From assembly GCA_004297725.1 (NCBI GenBank), contig SCUS01000156.1, positions 1 to 64,000 on the forward strand: 64,000 nucleotides of DNA, in the 5' to 3' direction. The stretch is from Myxococcaceae bacterium. Lineage in GTDB: Bacteria; Myxococcota_A; Polyangia; Polyangiales; Ga0077539. How positions within the stretch are numbered: position 1 is the first letter of the stretch; every line of letters begins with the position of its first letter. This document shows positions 26,701 through 36,337 of the stretch, in pieces. The notes under the pieces were generated by a model. That model did not search any database and was not told the origin of the DNA. It saw only the letters and a program-made list of their open reading frames with translations. The translations under genes were made by a program, and so were the position numbers.

Positions 26701-27606
26701 TCAGGCCCCGACCGCCGCCCGCAGCGCAGCCCCGACCCGAGCGCCCAGCGCCCTGGCGCCGCCAGCGTCCTCTACGGTCGAGCTCTCTTCGTGCCGGGCC
26801 TGGGCGTCGCCCGTCGGATGCGCGTAGAAACCCTCCAGCCGCATGACCCCGCTCGAAGCGTCGAGCCGGGCGAGCGCCCCGAGCGGCGTCCCGCAATCGC
26901 CGAAGAGGGCGCCCAGCACCGCGCGCTCGGCCTCGGTCTCCAGCGACGTCACCTCGTCGTGCAGGCGCCCCACGATGGCCCTCGCCGGCGCGTCGTCCGC
27001 GCGCGTCTGCAGCGCGAGCGCGCCCTGCGCCACCGCCGGAACCATCACCCCCTCGAGCAGCACCCTCGCCGGGGAGAGCCCGAGCCGCCGAAGCCCCGCC
27101 TCGGCCAGGATGATCGCGTCGAAATCCCCCGCCTCCAGCCGCCGCAGCCGCGTGTCGACGTTGCCGCGGAGCAGCACCACCTCCAGGTCGGGCCGCGCCG
27201 CCTTCAGCGTGCGCGAGCGCCGCAGCGAGCTCGTGCCCACCCTCGCCCCCTTCGGGAGCGCGTCGAGCCCCACGCCGCCCGGCGTCACCAGCGCGTCCCA
27301 CGGGCTCTCGCGCTTCGGAACCGCCGCCATCGCGAGCCCCGCCGCCATCTGCGCAGGGAGGTCCTTCATGGAGTGCACCGCGAGGTCGGCCCGGCCTTCC
27401 AGCAGCGCCTCCTCGATCTCGCGCACGAAGAGCCCCTTGCCGCCGACCTCCGAGAGCGCGCGGTCGAGCACCCGGTCGCCCTGGGTCACCACCTGCACCT
27501 CCTCCACCTGGAGGCCGCTTACCATGTCCTGTAAGATTCGCGCGACCTGCCGGCTCTGCGCCAGCGCGAGCGCGCTCCTACGGGTGGCCAGTCGAAGCAC
27601 CGTCAT
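26701..27606 (-). CDS. hemC: Porphobilinogen deaminase (hydroxymethylbilane synthase)
   Basis: The 301-residue enzyme joins four porphobilinogen units into hydroxymethylbilane in tetrapyrrole synthesis. Motifs include RLATRRSALALAQS, the KGLFVREIEEALL and VHSMKDLP blocks, GTSSLRRS, RGNVDTRL and the dipyrromethane-cofactor cysteine in GDCGTPLGA (near residue 238). Length is normal. Its ATG at 27606 overlaps the hemA stop by 4 bp, so the two are translated in tandem. Confidence 0.96.
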   Translation of the reverse strand: MTVLRLATRRSALALAQSRQVARILQDMVSGLQVEEVQVVTQGDRVLDRALSEVGGKGLFVREIEEALLEGRADLAVHSMKDLPAQMAAGLAMAAVPKRESPWDALVTPGGVGLDALPKGARVGTSSLRRSRTLKAARPDLEVVLLRGNVDTRLRRLEAGDFDAIILAEAGLRRLGLSPARVLLEGVMVPAVAQGALALQTRADDAPARAIVGRLHDEVTSLETEAERAVLGALFGDCGTPLGALARLDASSGVMRLEGFYAHPTGDAQARHEESSTVEDAGGARALGARVGAALRAAVGA

Positions 27607-28946
27607 CTTCCGTTTCCTGCCTTGGCCTTCGCCGTCATCTCGCCCTGCACCCGCATTCGGGTCACCTCCCCGCGAGGATCCGCGGGCTCGGCGTCGAGCG
27701 CGAACAGCGACCTCGCCGCGCGCATCACATCGTCGCCGTCGGGGTTCGCCGCGGCGGTCTTCAGCGCCACCGTGGGCGCGTGGAGCAGCTTGTTGGTCAG
27801 CGCGTCGAGCATTGCCTCCACCGCCGCCCGGTCGCCCTCCGGGAGGTGCCGCAGCTTGCCCGAGAGCGAGCGCTCGAGCTCCGCCGCCGCGACCTCCTGG
27901 AACCTCCGTCGCAGCGCCACGATGGTCGGCCCGGCGCTCCGCTGCGCGAGCTCCTCCGCGCGAAACGCCGAGAGCTCCTCGGCGATCACCCGCTCGGCCT
28001 CGATGGTGGCGACGGAGCGCCCGCGTCCGCCCTCGGCCACCGCGCGCTCGAGGTCGTCGACGTTGTAGAGGAACACGCTGTCGAGGTCCCCCGCGGCGGG
28101 CTCGACGTTGCGCGGCACCGCGATGTCGATGAGGAAGAGCCCCCTCCCCCGCCGCGCCTTCATCACCGTCGCCACGTCGTGCCGCGTGAGCAGGTAGCCG
28201 CTCGCGCCGGTCGAGCACACCGCCACGTCGACGTGCTGCAGCAGCATCCCCAGGTCGGTCAGCGGGTGCGCCGTCGCGCCGTACTCCCGGGCGAGCGCCT
28301 CGGCCCGGTCGAAGCTCCGGTTGGCGATGAGCAGCGAGGCCCCCGCGCGGGCCAGCGTGCGCGCGGCCCCGAGGGCCATCTTCCCCGCGCCCACCACCAG
28401 CACCTTGCGGCCCATGAGGTCGCCGAAGATGCCTCGCGCGAGGTCGACCGCCACGCTCGCGACGGACACCTGCCCCTCGGCGATGCCCGTCTCCGTGCGC
28501 ACCCGCTTGGCCGTCTGGAACGCCCGGGCCATCACCCGCCCGAGCCGCCCCCGAAGGGCGCCCGCCGAGCGCGCCGCGGCGACGGCCTCTTTTACCTGAC
28601 CAAGTATCTGCGGCTCGCCCACCACCAGCGAGTCGAGGCTCGCGCAGACCCGAAACGCGTGCTGCACCGCCGCCTCACCGCGGTGCTCGTAGAGCGTCAC
28701 CCCGCTGCCGCCCCGAGCATGCATGTGCCGCCGCAGCTCGCCCGCCAGCGACTCGGCCTCCGCGCCCGCCGCGTAGAGCTCCACCCGGTTGCAGGTCGCG
28801 ACCACCACGGCCTCGCGCACGCCCTCGAGCGCCAGCACGGCGCGCACCGCATCCTCGAGGCCGTCCGGAGGCACCGCGAGCCGCTCCCTCGCCTCCACCG
28901 GCGCGGTGCGGTGGTTGAGCCCCACGACCACGACGCCCTCGGTCAT
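27603..28946 (-). CDS. hemA: Glutamyl-tRNA reductase
   Basis: The 447-residue NADPH-dependent enzyme makes glutamate-1-semialdehyde from Glu-tRNA, the first committed step of C5-pathway haem synthesis. The catalytic cysteine is in VATCNRVELYA (near residue 51). Other hallmarks are VVGEPQILGQVK, GRKVLVVGAGKMALGAARTL (nucleotide binding), SYL-type STGASGYL, IDIAVPRNVEP and the C-terminal dimerisation helices. It overlaps hemC by 4 bp downstream and the CcsA/HemX gene by 4 bp upstream. Confidence 0.96.
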   Translation of the reverse strand: MTEGVVVVGLNHRTAPVEARERLAVPPDGLEDAVRAVLALEGVREAVVVATCNRVELYAAGAEAESLAGELRRHMHARGGSGVTLYEHRGEAAVQHAFRVCASLDSLVVGEPQILGQVKEAVAAARSAGALRGRLGRVMARAFQTAKRVRTETGIAEGQVSVASVAVDLARGIFGDLMGRKVLVVGAGKMALGAARTLARAGASLLIANRSFDRAEALAREYGATAHPLTDLGMLLQHVDVAVCSTGASGYLLTRHDVATVMKARRGRGLFLIDIAVPRNVEPAAGDLDSVFLYNVDDLERAVAEGGRGRSVATIEAERVIAEELSAFRAEELAQRSAGPTIVALRRRFQEVAAAELERSLSGKLRHLPEGDRAAVEAMLDALTNKLLHAPTVALKTAAANPDGDDVMRAARSLFALDAEPADPRGEVTRMRVQGEMTAKAKAGNGR

Positions 28947-29749
28947 AGCCTGGCCCCGCGCACGAAGTACCCGACCAGGACCATCACCGCGCTGGCGTAC
29001 CCGACGATGGTCCCGATGGCGGCGCGGTGCCCTCGCCAGCCGGCCAGCAGCCGGAGCGCCAGCACCGCCGCGAACACCGCCCAGACCCCGAGCGCGAGGT
29101 AGTGGCGCCAGGAGACGATGGGGATGCCGCGCCCGACCTCCTGGAGCCCGGCGGAGAGGCCGGTGACGAGGCCCAGCGTGAGCGCCGGGAGGCCGAGCGC
29201 GATGCTCCGGAAGCTCGCGACGTCCAGCACCTCCAGCGGCGGAAGGCGCTGGAACATCCCGCGCAGCCGCTTCTGCCGCACCTCCCGCTCCTGGACGAGG
29301 TAGGCCGCGGCGAGGGCGAAGGCGACGGTGAACGCCGCCGTGCCCAGGATGGTCGAGCCCACGTGGACGCCGAGCAGCGCCCCGCTGAGCGGAGCCGCGG
29401 GCTGCGCGTCGACGCCCTGCGAGGCCAGCAACATGAGCAGCGTGAGCGGCGCGACGAAGACCCCGAGGGTCTCCAGCCGACGACCGAGGAGGCGCAGCGC
29501 GAAGGCCACGCCGGCCACGAGCAGGGCGAGCGTCGAGAGGCCCTCGTGGATGCCCGCGAAGGGCCCCCGGCCCAGGGTCACCCAGCGAAGGATGTCGTGC
29601 GTGACGTGCGCGACCATGGCGGCGCCGAGGCTCACCGTCGCCGCGCGACGCGACGGCAGCGTCGAGGCCACGCCCACGAGGTAGGTGAGCATCAGCACCG
29701 TCGCGATGAGGTAGAGCAGCGCCGCCGCCGCGAGGAACCCGACGAGCAT
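28943..29749 (-). CDS. CcsA/HemX-family cytochrome c assembly membrane protein
   Basis: The 268-residue protein has about eight membrane helices and matches the CcsA/CcmC-related HemX group that usually sits beside hemA. Visible landmarks are LRWVTLGRGPFAGIHEGLS near 55-73, HVGSTILGTAAFTVAF and the C-terminal SWRHYLALGVWAVFAA. The Trp-rich haem-handling motif of true CcsA (WGAYWSWD-like) is degenerate here. HemX proteins influence HemA level or c-type cytochrome assembly; which applies cannot be told. It overlaps hemA by 4 bp (ATGA). Confidence 0.82.
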   Translation of the reverse strand: MLVGFLAAAALLYLIATVLMLTYLVGVASTLPSRRAATVSLGAAMVAHVTHDILRWVTLGRGPFAGIHEGLSTLALLVAGVAFALRLLGRRLETLGVFVAPLTLLMLLASQGVDAQPAAPLSGALLGVHVGSTILGTAAFTVAFALAAAYLVQEREVRQKRLRGMFQRLPPLEVLDVASFRSIALGLPALTLGLVTGLSAGLQEVGRGIPIVSWRHYLALGVWAVFAAVLALRLLAGWRGHRAAIGTIVGYASAVMVLVGYFVRGARL

Positions 29750-29755
29750 GGGGAG

Positions 29756-30190
29756 CTACTTCACGTTGTTGAGGAAGAACGCCTGCAGCGCCAGGATGGT
29801 CTGCCGCTGCTGTTTCTGGGTCTCCGGCGTCGCCGGGATTTCTGTCGGAGGCGGCGTGGTCGCGCGCTCTCGCTCGGACCGGGCGACCTGCGCCACCGGA
29901 CGGCCCACGAAGCCCGGCTGCACCTCGTAGGCGAGCTCTCCCAGCACCACCGAGTCGGACATGTACTCGCCGCCCATGGCCGCAAGCTGCACGAGGTCCT
30001 TCACCCGACCGACGAGCCCCTCGGCGTCGTCGCCGCCGGAGACCTCGGAGAGGAAGCGCACCCCCTCCAGGAGCTGGAAGCGACGGCCTCCGACCTTGTC
30101 GATGAGCACGTCACCCTGGATGTCAGCCCGGCCCTCGCCTATCCACGAGTCGAGGGCCTCCTGGGAGAGGAAGATCCTGCTGGGATTCAT
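29756..30190 (-). CDS. Hypothetical protein
   Basis: The 144-residue protein starts MNPSRIFLSQEALDSWIGEGRA and runs into VLIDKVGGRRFQLLEGVRFLSEV. The first 60 residues are probably a mixed alpha/beta unit, followed by a helical region (GLVGRVKDLVQLAAMGGEYM), a linker rich in Pro/Thr and a C-terminal helix. No catalytic motif or membrane segment is present. It lies 6 bp before the CcsA/HemX gene and 50 bp after pdhC, linking the pyruvate dehydrogenase and haem gene runs. Not recognised. Confidence 0.65.
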   Translation of the reverse strand: MNPSRIFLSQEALDSWIGEGRADIQGDVLIDKVGGRRFQLLEGVRFLSEVSGGDDAEGLVGRVKDLVQLAAMGGEYMSDSVVLGELAYEVQPGFVGRPVAQVARSERERATTPPPTEIPATPETQKQQRQTILALQAFFLNNVK

Positions 30191-30240
30191 CGCCGCCGAC
30201 GATACCCCTCGGTTCGCCTCAGAGCACGCACGGACCTCGC

Positions 30241-31542
30241 TCACACCAGGATCCGCATGGGGTTCTCGACCAGGCCCCGCAGCGCGAGCAGCCACTTCGC
30301 CCCGAGGGCCCCGTCGACGACCCGATGGTCGCACGAGAGGGTCACGGCGCAGCGCTTGCCCGGCACCACCGCGCCGGCCTTCACCACCGGCACGTCGCGC
30401 ACCGCCCCCACCGCCAGGATCATGCTCTCCGGGGGGTTGATCACCGCCGCGAAGCGGTCGATCTGGAACATCCCCAGGTTCGAGAGCGAGAAGGTTCCGC
30501 CGGTCATCTCCTCGGGCGTGAGCTTGCGCGCCCGGGCCTTCGCCACGAGCTCCTTGGTGGCCCTGGCGATGGCGCCGAGGGAGAGCCGGTCGGCGTCGCG
30601 CAGCACCGGCGTCAGCAGCCCGTCCTCGATGGACACCGCCACGGAGACGTCGGCCCGGTCGTACTGCACCACCTGGCCGTCGATCCACGACGCGTTGGCC
30701 TCAGGCACCGCCCGCAGCGCCAGGGCGCAGGCCCGCAGCAGAAGGTCGTTGACGGAGACCTTCGTCTCCGGCGTCGAGCCCTGGTTTACCTGCTCGCGTA
30801 AGGCGACCAGCGCCTCCACGTCGAGGTCGGCCTCCAGGTAGAAGTGCGGCACGGTCTGCTTCGACTCGACGAGCCGGCGCGCGATGACCTTGCGCATCGG
30901 CGACGCCGGCCGAGCGACGTCCCCCGGCCGGAGCGCGAGGCTCTTGGGCCGCGTGACGTCCGCCTCGGTCACCCGACCGTGCGCGCCCGAGCCGGGGACC
31001 GCGTCGAGCTCGACCGCCCGCTCCCGCGCGATGCGCCGCACCCGCGGGCTGCTGGGCGCCAGGATCGCTCCGGCCACCCCGCGCTCGCCCTTCACCGCCG
31101 AGTCTCCGGGGGCCCCTGCGGGCGTGGCGGGAGGCGGGCGCGTGGGCTGCTCGCTGGTCGGCGTCGGGGGCGCCGCCTCGAGGGTGGGGCTCACGGGCGC
31201 CCTCGTCGCGGGTGCCGCCTCGACAGCGGGCGCCGCGGGCGCCGCGGGCGCGCTCGTCGCGGGCGCCGCGCCCACGGACGCGAGCAGCGCGCTGATGTCC
31301 TCGCCGGGCGAGCCGAAGATGGCGACCGGCTGCCCCAGCTTCAAGACGGCGCCCTCGGGCACGAGGAGCTTCAGCAGCGTCCCTTTGTCGAAGCTGCGAA
31401 ACTCCATGGTCGCCTTGTCGGTCTCGACCTCCGCGAGGAGGTCATCGACGCCGACGGCGTCGCCCTCCCTGCGTGACCAGCGTACGAGCGTGCCCTCCTC
31501 CATCGTGGGGGAGAGCTTGGGGAGTTCGATGATCTTCGCCAC
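30241..31542 (-). CDS. pdhC: Dihydrolipoamide acetyltransferase, E2 of pyruvate dehydrogenase
   Basis: The 433-residue E2 has one lipoyl domain with the lipoylated lysine in VETDKATMEF (Lys near 43). An Ala/Pro-rich hinge (about 90-145), a peripheral-subunit-binding domain (SPRVRRIARERAVELDAVPGSGAHGRV) and a catalytic acetyltransferase core ending SCDHRVVDGALGAKWL complete it; the His of DHRVVDG is the active site. The start is GTG at 31542. It follows pdhB by 24 bp. No E3 (lipoamide dehydrogenase) gene is in the cluster, so E3 must be encoded elsewhere. Confidence 0.95.
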   Translation of the reverse strand: MAKIIELPKLSPTMEEGTLVRWSRREGDAVGVDDLLAEVETDKATMEFRSFDKGTLLKLLVPEGAVLKLGQPVAIFGSPGEDISALLASVGAAPATSAPAAPAAPAVEAAPATRAPVSPTLEAAPPTPTSEQPTRPPPATPAGAPGDSAVKGERGVAGAILAPSSPRVRRIARERAVELDAVPGSGAHGRVTEADVTRPKSLALRPGDVARPASPMRKVIARRLVESKQTVPHFYLEADLDVEALVALREQVNQGSTPETKVSVNDLLLRACALALRAVPEANASWIDGQVVQYDRADVSVAVSIEDGLLTPVLRDADRLSLGAIARATKELVAKARARKLTPEEMTGGTFSLSNLGMFQIDRFAAVINPPESMILAVGAVRDVPVVKAGAVVPGKRCAVTLSCDHRVVDGALGAKWLLALRGLVENPMRILV

Positions 31543-31566
31543 GATGCACTCCTACGCTTCGGTCGC

Positions 31567-32536
31567 TTACCAGGCGAGCACTGCGCGCACGCCGCGCACC
31601 ACGGTGTCCACCGACGGGATCGTCAAATCTTCGAGGTGCTTGTTGTAGGGCATCGACGCGTCGCGCCCGGTCACCCGCAGCACCGGACCCTTGAGCGCGC
31701 CGAAGGCGTCGCGCTGGATGCGGTCGACCACCTCCGCGCCGACGCCGCCGTAGGGCCAGGACTCCTGCACCACCAGCGCGCGCCCGGTCTTCTCGACGCT
31801 CGCGAGGGCGGGGCCCAGGTCGAGCGGGCGCAGGCTGCGGAGGTCGATCACCGCGCACTCGACGCCCTCCTTCGCGAGGAGCTCGCACGCCGGCAGCACC
31901 ATGTGGAGCATCTTCCCCCAGGTGACGATGGTGACCGCGTCGCCGTCGCGCACCTGGGCGCTCACCCCGATGGGCACGACGTGGTCGCCGTCGGGCACCT
32001 CGCCCTTGAGCCCGTAGAGCCGCTCGTCTTCGAGCACCAGCACGGGGTTGTCGTCGCGGATGGCGCTCTTCAGGAGCCCCTTGGCGTCGGCCACGGTCGC
32101 GGGCGCCACCACCTTGAGCCCCGGGATATGCGTGTAGAACGCCTCCCAGCACTGCGAGTGCTGCGCCCCGGTCTGCCTCGCCGCCCCGTTGGGACCGCGG
32201 AACACGATCGGGCAGGCGAACTGCCCGCCGGACATCTGACGGATCTTCGCCGCGTGGTTGATGATCTGGTCGAAGGCCACGGCGCTGAAGTTCCAGGTCA
32301 TGAACTCGATGATGGGCCGGAGCCCCACCATCGCCGCGCCCACGCCGACGCCCGCGAAGCCCTCCTCGGTGATGGGCGTGTCGACCACCCGGCGCGCGCC
32401 GAAGCGCTCGAGGAGACCTTCGGTCACCTTGTACGCGCCCTGGTAGTACCCGACCTCCTCGCCCATCAGGAACACGCGATCATCGCGGTCCATCTCCTCG
32501 GCGATGGCCTCTCGAAGGGCCTCCCGATACCGAAGT

Positions 32537-32544
<8 letters not shown>
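31567..32544 (-). CDS. pdhB: Pyruvate dehydrogenase E1 beta subunit
   Basis: The 325-residue transketolase-like subunit shows YREALREAIAEEMDRD, VFLMGEEVGYYQGAYKVT, DTPITEEGFAGVGVGAAM and PIIEFMTWNF at the N-terminus. GANGAARQTG/HSQCWEA-type central motifs and the C-terminal VVQESWPYGGVGAEV transketolase-C domain follow. It pairs with PdhA as the alpha2-beta2 E1 and overlaps the pdhA stop by 8 bp. Family members also include branched-chain E1 subunits, but adjacency to this E2 and the PdhA motifs favour pyruvate. Confidence 0.93.
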
Positions 32545-33493
<949 letters not shown>

Positions 33494-33587
33494 CAAGTCC
33501 CCTCGAAGGTCAGGGCAGTCTGCGCCGACGGCGTCTCAGGAGGCGCGCGCGGCGTGCGCAACATAGGGAATGCGTGGAGCGAATGGA

Positions 33588-33608
33588 AGACGTCGCTGCG
33601 CGACGTCT
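33588..33608 (-). terminator. Candidate terminator hairpin after the outer-membrane protein gene
   Basis: A perfect 9-bp stem (AGACGTCGC / GCGACGTCT) with a 3-nt loop lies 25 bp beyond the stop codon of the gene ending at 33634 and upstream of the pdhA start. Only two T residues follow on the minus strand. The position suits termination before the pdh promoter. Confidence 0.5.
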
Positions 33609-33633
33609 AAGGGGGCGGGAGGGAGAGCGCCGA

Positions 33634-34749
33634 TCAGAACATGCCGAAGCGGCCGCGCGGGCTCTGGTCGTTGCGCGTACGGATCACGCCGCCGCCACCG
33701 CCCGAGCGCCCGGAGGCGATCTCGTAGATCTTGTCGAGCGAGAACACCGTCTGGAGGTAGAAGCGCGAGTCCTGGTACGGCGCGTAGAAGGGGTTGCCGT
33801 AGGTGCCGTCTGCGTTGAGCAGGTTGCGGAACACCTGATAGCCCACCTCGGCGGTGAACCAGGGCGTCGCGATCCAGTCGACCCAGGCCGCGAAGATGGT
33901 GTTGGTGCGGACGGAGGTCGGGTTGTTGTGCATCAGCACCGAGCTGTCCGCGCCCTGGTACGGGAAGATGTGCTGCATCGAGAAGAACACGCCGGGGGAG
34001 ATGTGCTCCCAGCTCTGCGCCAGGATGAGCGCCCAGGACACGGTGTTGGCGGGGTTGAAGAGGCCGGAGAGCTGCTCGTTGCATCCGCCGCCGTTGCCCG
34101 CGCCGAAGCACGTCGCGCGGTTGGCCGGCGCGGTGCGAACGCCAGGGGTCGTGTACTCGTAGAGGGGGTGCGTGAAGGTCGCGTTGGCGATGATGTCGAG
34201 CTCGCCGCCCAGCACGTGCTCGATGCCGTAGGCGCCCTGCAGCACGAGACCCGGCGTGACGATCATGGTGCGCGCGCGGGACTCGACCGAGACCGGGAAG
34301 ATCAGGCGGGGGGCGACCCAGAACTTCACCGCGCCGCCGAGCGGCGGGATGCCGGTGACCCAGAGGTCGAGGTTCATGTCGCCGAAGCGCGGCTCGTTGC
34401 GAGTCGTCGTGTTGTCGGCGTTGGTGAACTCGTAGTTGAACGCGATGCCGGCGCGGAGCTGCAGCATGCGGTTGAAGGTCCAGCGCGGACGGAGCGCGAT
34501 CGACATGTCGACCGTGTCGTTGGGGTACTGGTTGAGGTCTCGGATGATCGTCGGCAGCGTCAGGCCGAAGGTGGCCAGGAGCTGCGTCTGTCGCCACGGC
34601 AGCGGCGCCGGTCGTGCCCGAGCCGGGGCCGGGGCCGCGGCCGGGTGCGGCGTGGCGGCCGGCGCGGCGGGGGTCTGCGCGGCGGCGGTGCTCGTCGCCG
34701 AGAATCCCGCGAGCAGCGCGGCGGCCTGAACCAACTTCCTCATCGACAT
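33634..34749 (-). CDS. Predicted outer-membrane beta-barrel protein
   Basis: The 371-residue protein has a signal peptide (MSMRKLVQAAALLAGFSATSTAAAQ). An Ala/Pro-rich linker follows (about 25-48), then a body of alternating polar/aromatic strands typical of a 12- to 14-strand barrel, for example MLQLRAGIAFNYEFT, NLDLWVTGIPPLGG, VKFWVAPRLIFPVSV and the C-terminal RFYLQTVFSLDKIY. It resembles transporter-like or MetA-pathway phenol-degradation type barrels common in Myxococcota, but no specific family is certain. The start may be 34749 or the second Met at 34743. It probably has its own promoter in 34750-34991. Confidence 0.75.
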   Translation of the reverse strand: MSMRKLVQAAALLAGFSATSTAAAQTPAAPAATPHPAAAPAPARARPAPLPWRQTQLLATFGLTLPTIIRDLNQYPNDTVDMSIALRPRWTFNRMLQLRAGIAFNYEFTNADNTTTRNEPRFGDMNLDLWVTGIPPLGGAVKFWVAPRLIFPVSVESRARTMIVTPGLVLQGAYGIEHVLGGELDIIANATFTHPLYEYTTPGVRTAPANRATCFGAGNGGGCNEQLSGLFNPANTVSWALILAQSWEHISPGVFFSMQHIFPYQGADSSVLMHNNPTSVRTNTIFAAWVDWIATPWFTAEVGYQVFRNLLNADGTYGNPFYAPYQDSRFYLQTVFSLDKIYEIASGRSGGGGGVIRTRNDQSPRGRFGMF

Positions 34750-34823
34750 CACTCGAGCTCTCCCAGAGGCGATCGGAGTCGACCGCCAGACCATTGAGGG
34801 TTGCGGACATCACCCGCCCGCGG

Positions 34824-34841
34824 CCGCGTTGTCAACAGCGG
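34824..34841. promoter_or_regulatory. Palindrome overlapping a TTGACA -35 element
   Basis: The 18-bp near-palindrome has half-sites CCGC/GCGG around TTG-t-CAA, and on the minus strand contains a perfect TTGACA (34835-34830), 80 bp upstream of the outer-membrane protein start. No good -10 follows at 17 bp (TGATGT only), so this is a candidate operator/promoter rather than a firm one. The rest of 34750-34991 shows no gene. Confidence 0.35.
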
Positions 34842-34991
34842 TCGCCGAACGTCGTGCGCGGGGGTTGTTCAAGAAATAGACCGCGCGGATTCACTGCGGG
34901 GTCACGAGCACGCGGACCCCGCCGTCAGGTTGCTAACGGCGCAACCGCTAGGGACCCGTAGCGCGCCGGGAATACCCGGAGCGGTATGTGG

Positions 34992-35099
34992 TCAGCCGTC
35001 GCTGCCGCGGTCGTTGGGGGGGATCTTGCCGCCGAGGTACATCAGCCCGCCGACGAGGAGGAAGACGACGAGGAGGGCGACGAGCTTGGGCCAGAGCAT
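34992..35099 (-). CDS. 35-residue single-TM microprotein after the TolR gene pair
   Basis: The frame runs ATG 35099 to TGA 34992. Residues 6-22 (LVALLVVFLLVGGLMYL) form one strong membrane helix, preceded by MLWPK and followed by a short hydrophilic tail GGKIPPNDRGSDG. It lies 38 bp after the last TolR-like gene of the leftward motor operon. There is no clear Shine-Dalgarno. The hydrophobic profile and position make a real gene plausible; a small motor-associated or assembly subunit is inference. Confidence 0.5.
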   Translation of the reverse strand: MLWPKLVALLVVFLLVGGLMYLGGKIPPNDRGSDG

Positions 35100-35137
35100 C
35101 GGAGGGATCTTCGGGGGGGTGAGCGGGCGCCCTCGGC

Positions 35138-35704
35138 TCAGCCGGAGGTGCGCGCCTTGAGGACGAGGAGCTGGAAGCCCGCGAAGCCCGACTGGCCGCA
35201 GGTGTAGAGCACCTCGAAGATCGTGCGCGATGGGATGCCGTGGTCCGCGATGATGGCGATCTCGCCGCGGAAGGGCTGGCCCGCGCGCTCGGCGATGGTG
35301 CGGGCGACCTGCACCTGGTCGCGCATCGACTCGGCGAGGGGGTTGATCATCAGGCCGGTGCCGCCGCCGCGCTTCTGCGAGGGGTCGACGTAGCCGTTGC
35401 GGAGCGAGGTGATGAAGCGCCCGTTCACGGTGATGGACACCCGCGAGACGATGACCTGCAGCGCCTGCGAGGGGGAGGTGTTGACCGTGGAGTGGGGCAG
35501 CCGGAGGTCTTCGCTCTGCGGCACGTTGGCCGGCGACGACGACAGCGACTTCAGGAGGAACACCAGGATGATGGTCATCATGTCCATCATCGCGACGATG
35601 TTGAGCTCTTCGGCGACGTGCTCTTCGCGGCGCGCCCGGGTCTTGCGCGCGATCTCGCGCTTGACCTCGAGGATGCTCGCCTTGGGGTGGGCGGCTTCAG
35701 ACAT
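35138..35704 (-). CDS. ExbD/TolR-family proton-channel subunit
   Basis: The 188-residue bitopic protein has a charged N-terminus (KREIARKTRARREEHVAEELN) and one membrane helix carrying the conserved proton-binding aspartate in IVAMMDMMTIILVFLLKSL (near 39-57). A periplasmic domain follows with SITVNGRFI and the C-terminal PSRTIFEVLYTCGQSGF. It is last of the leftward TolQ-TolR-TolR trio, 3 bp after its paralogue. The function would be energising an envelope process with the proton gradient, as for ExbBD, TolQR or AglRQS. Confidence 0.88.
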   Translation of the reverse strand: MSEAAHPKASILEVKREIARKTRARREEHVAEELNIVAMMDMMTIILVFLLKSLSSSPANVPQSEDLRLPHSTVNTSPSQALQVIVSRVSITVNGRFITSLRNGYVDPSQKRGGGTGLMINPLAESMRDQVQVARTIAERAGQPFRGEIAIIADHGIPSRTIFEVLYTCGQSGFAGFQLLVLKARTSG

Positions 35705-35707
35705 CGC

Positions 35708-36337
35708 TCAGTTCCTCAGCACGCCGAGGGTGACCTCGGGAAAGAGGCAGTCGGGGCTGGAGTAGTTTCCCTGGCCGCCGTTCTCGGGCAGGCGGCAGGC
35801 GTCGGCCCGGGACTCGCGCACGGCGTCGACGGTCTTCACCAGCACGCCGTAGGGGATGTCACCGTTGGGCGACACGTTGATCGAGTGGTCGTCCACGACC
35901 TCCGTCGCCCACTGCTGGCGGATCGCCACCATGCACTGGGTGAGGCCGGCGAAGTCGTGGGAGCTCCCGTCGGCGTCGGGCGTCGCACGGTTGGGGACCG
36001 TGAGCGACGCCTGACCGACGGTGCGGCAGCCCGGCATGAGGAAGCCACCGCCCGCGCCCACGATGAACCCGTTGGGGGCGACCTTCACGGTGATGTTCAG
36101 GCGCTGGCGCGTGTCCGGCTGGGAGTTCGGGCGAGGACCGCTCGACGGCGCGGGCACGGGGATGGTGGCGGTGAACACGGTCGCGATGCTCGCCAGGATG
36201 AACATCAGGACGTTCATGATGATGTCGAGGAACGGGATGATGTTCAGCTCGCCACCGCCGTCGTCCGGCCCATGGTGCTTGGGCTTGGACTTGCGGTTGA
36301 TGAGCGCCCGCTGCGCAGCCGTGAACTTCCCGCTCAT
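35708..36337 (-). CDS. ExbD/TolR-family proton-channel subunit, extended periplasmic domain
   Basis: The 209-residue protein has a basic N-terminus and a membrane helix with the channel aspartate in LNIIPFLDIIMNVLMFILASI (near 31-51). Its periplasmic domain is longer than normal TolR. Insertions there include a Cys-containing loop (MPGCRTVGQ) and paired cysteines ADACRLPE and SPDCLFPE near the C-terminus, so disulphides are likely. DIPYGVLVKTVDAVRE is the conserved TolR C-terminal motif. It overlaps the TolQ gene stop by 4 bp (ATGA). Confidence 0.88.
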   Translation of the reverse strand: MSGKFTAAQRALINRKSKPKHHGPDDGGGELNIIPFLDIIMNVLMFILASIATVFTATIPVPAPSSGPRPNSQPDTRQRLNITVKVAPNGFIVGAGGGFLMPGCRTVGQASLTVPNRATPDADGSSHDFAGLTQCMVAIRQQWATEVVDDHSINVSPNGDIPYGVLVKTVDAVRESRADACRLPENGGQGNYSSPDCLFPEVTLGVLRN

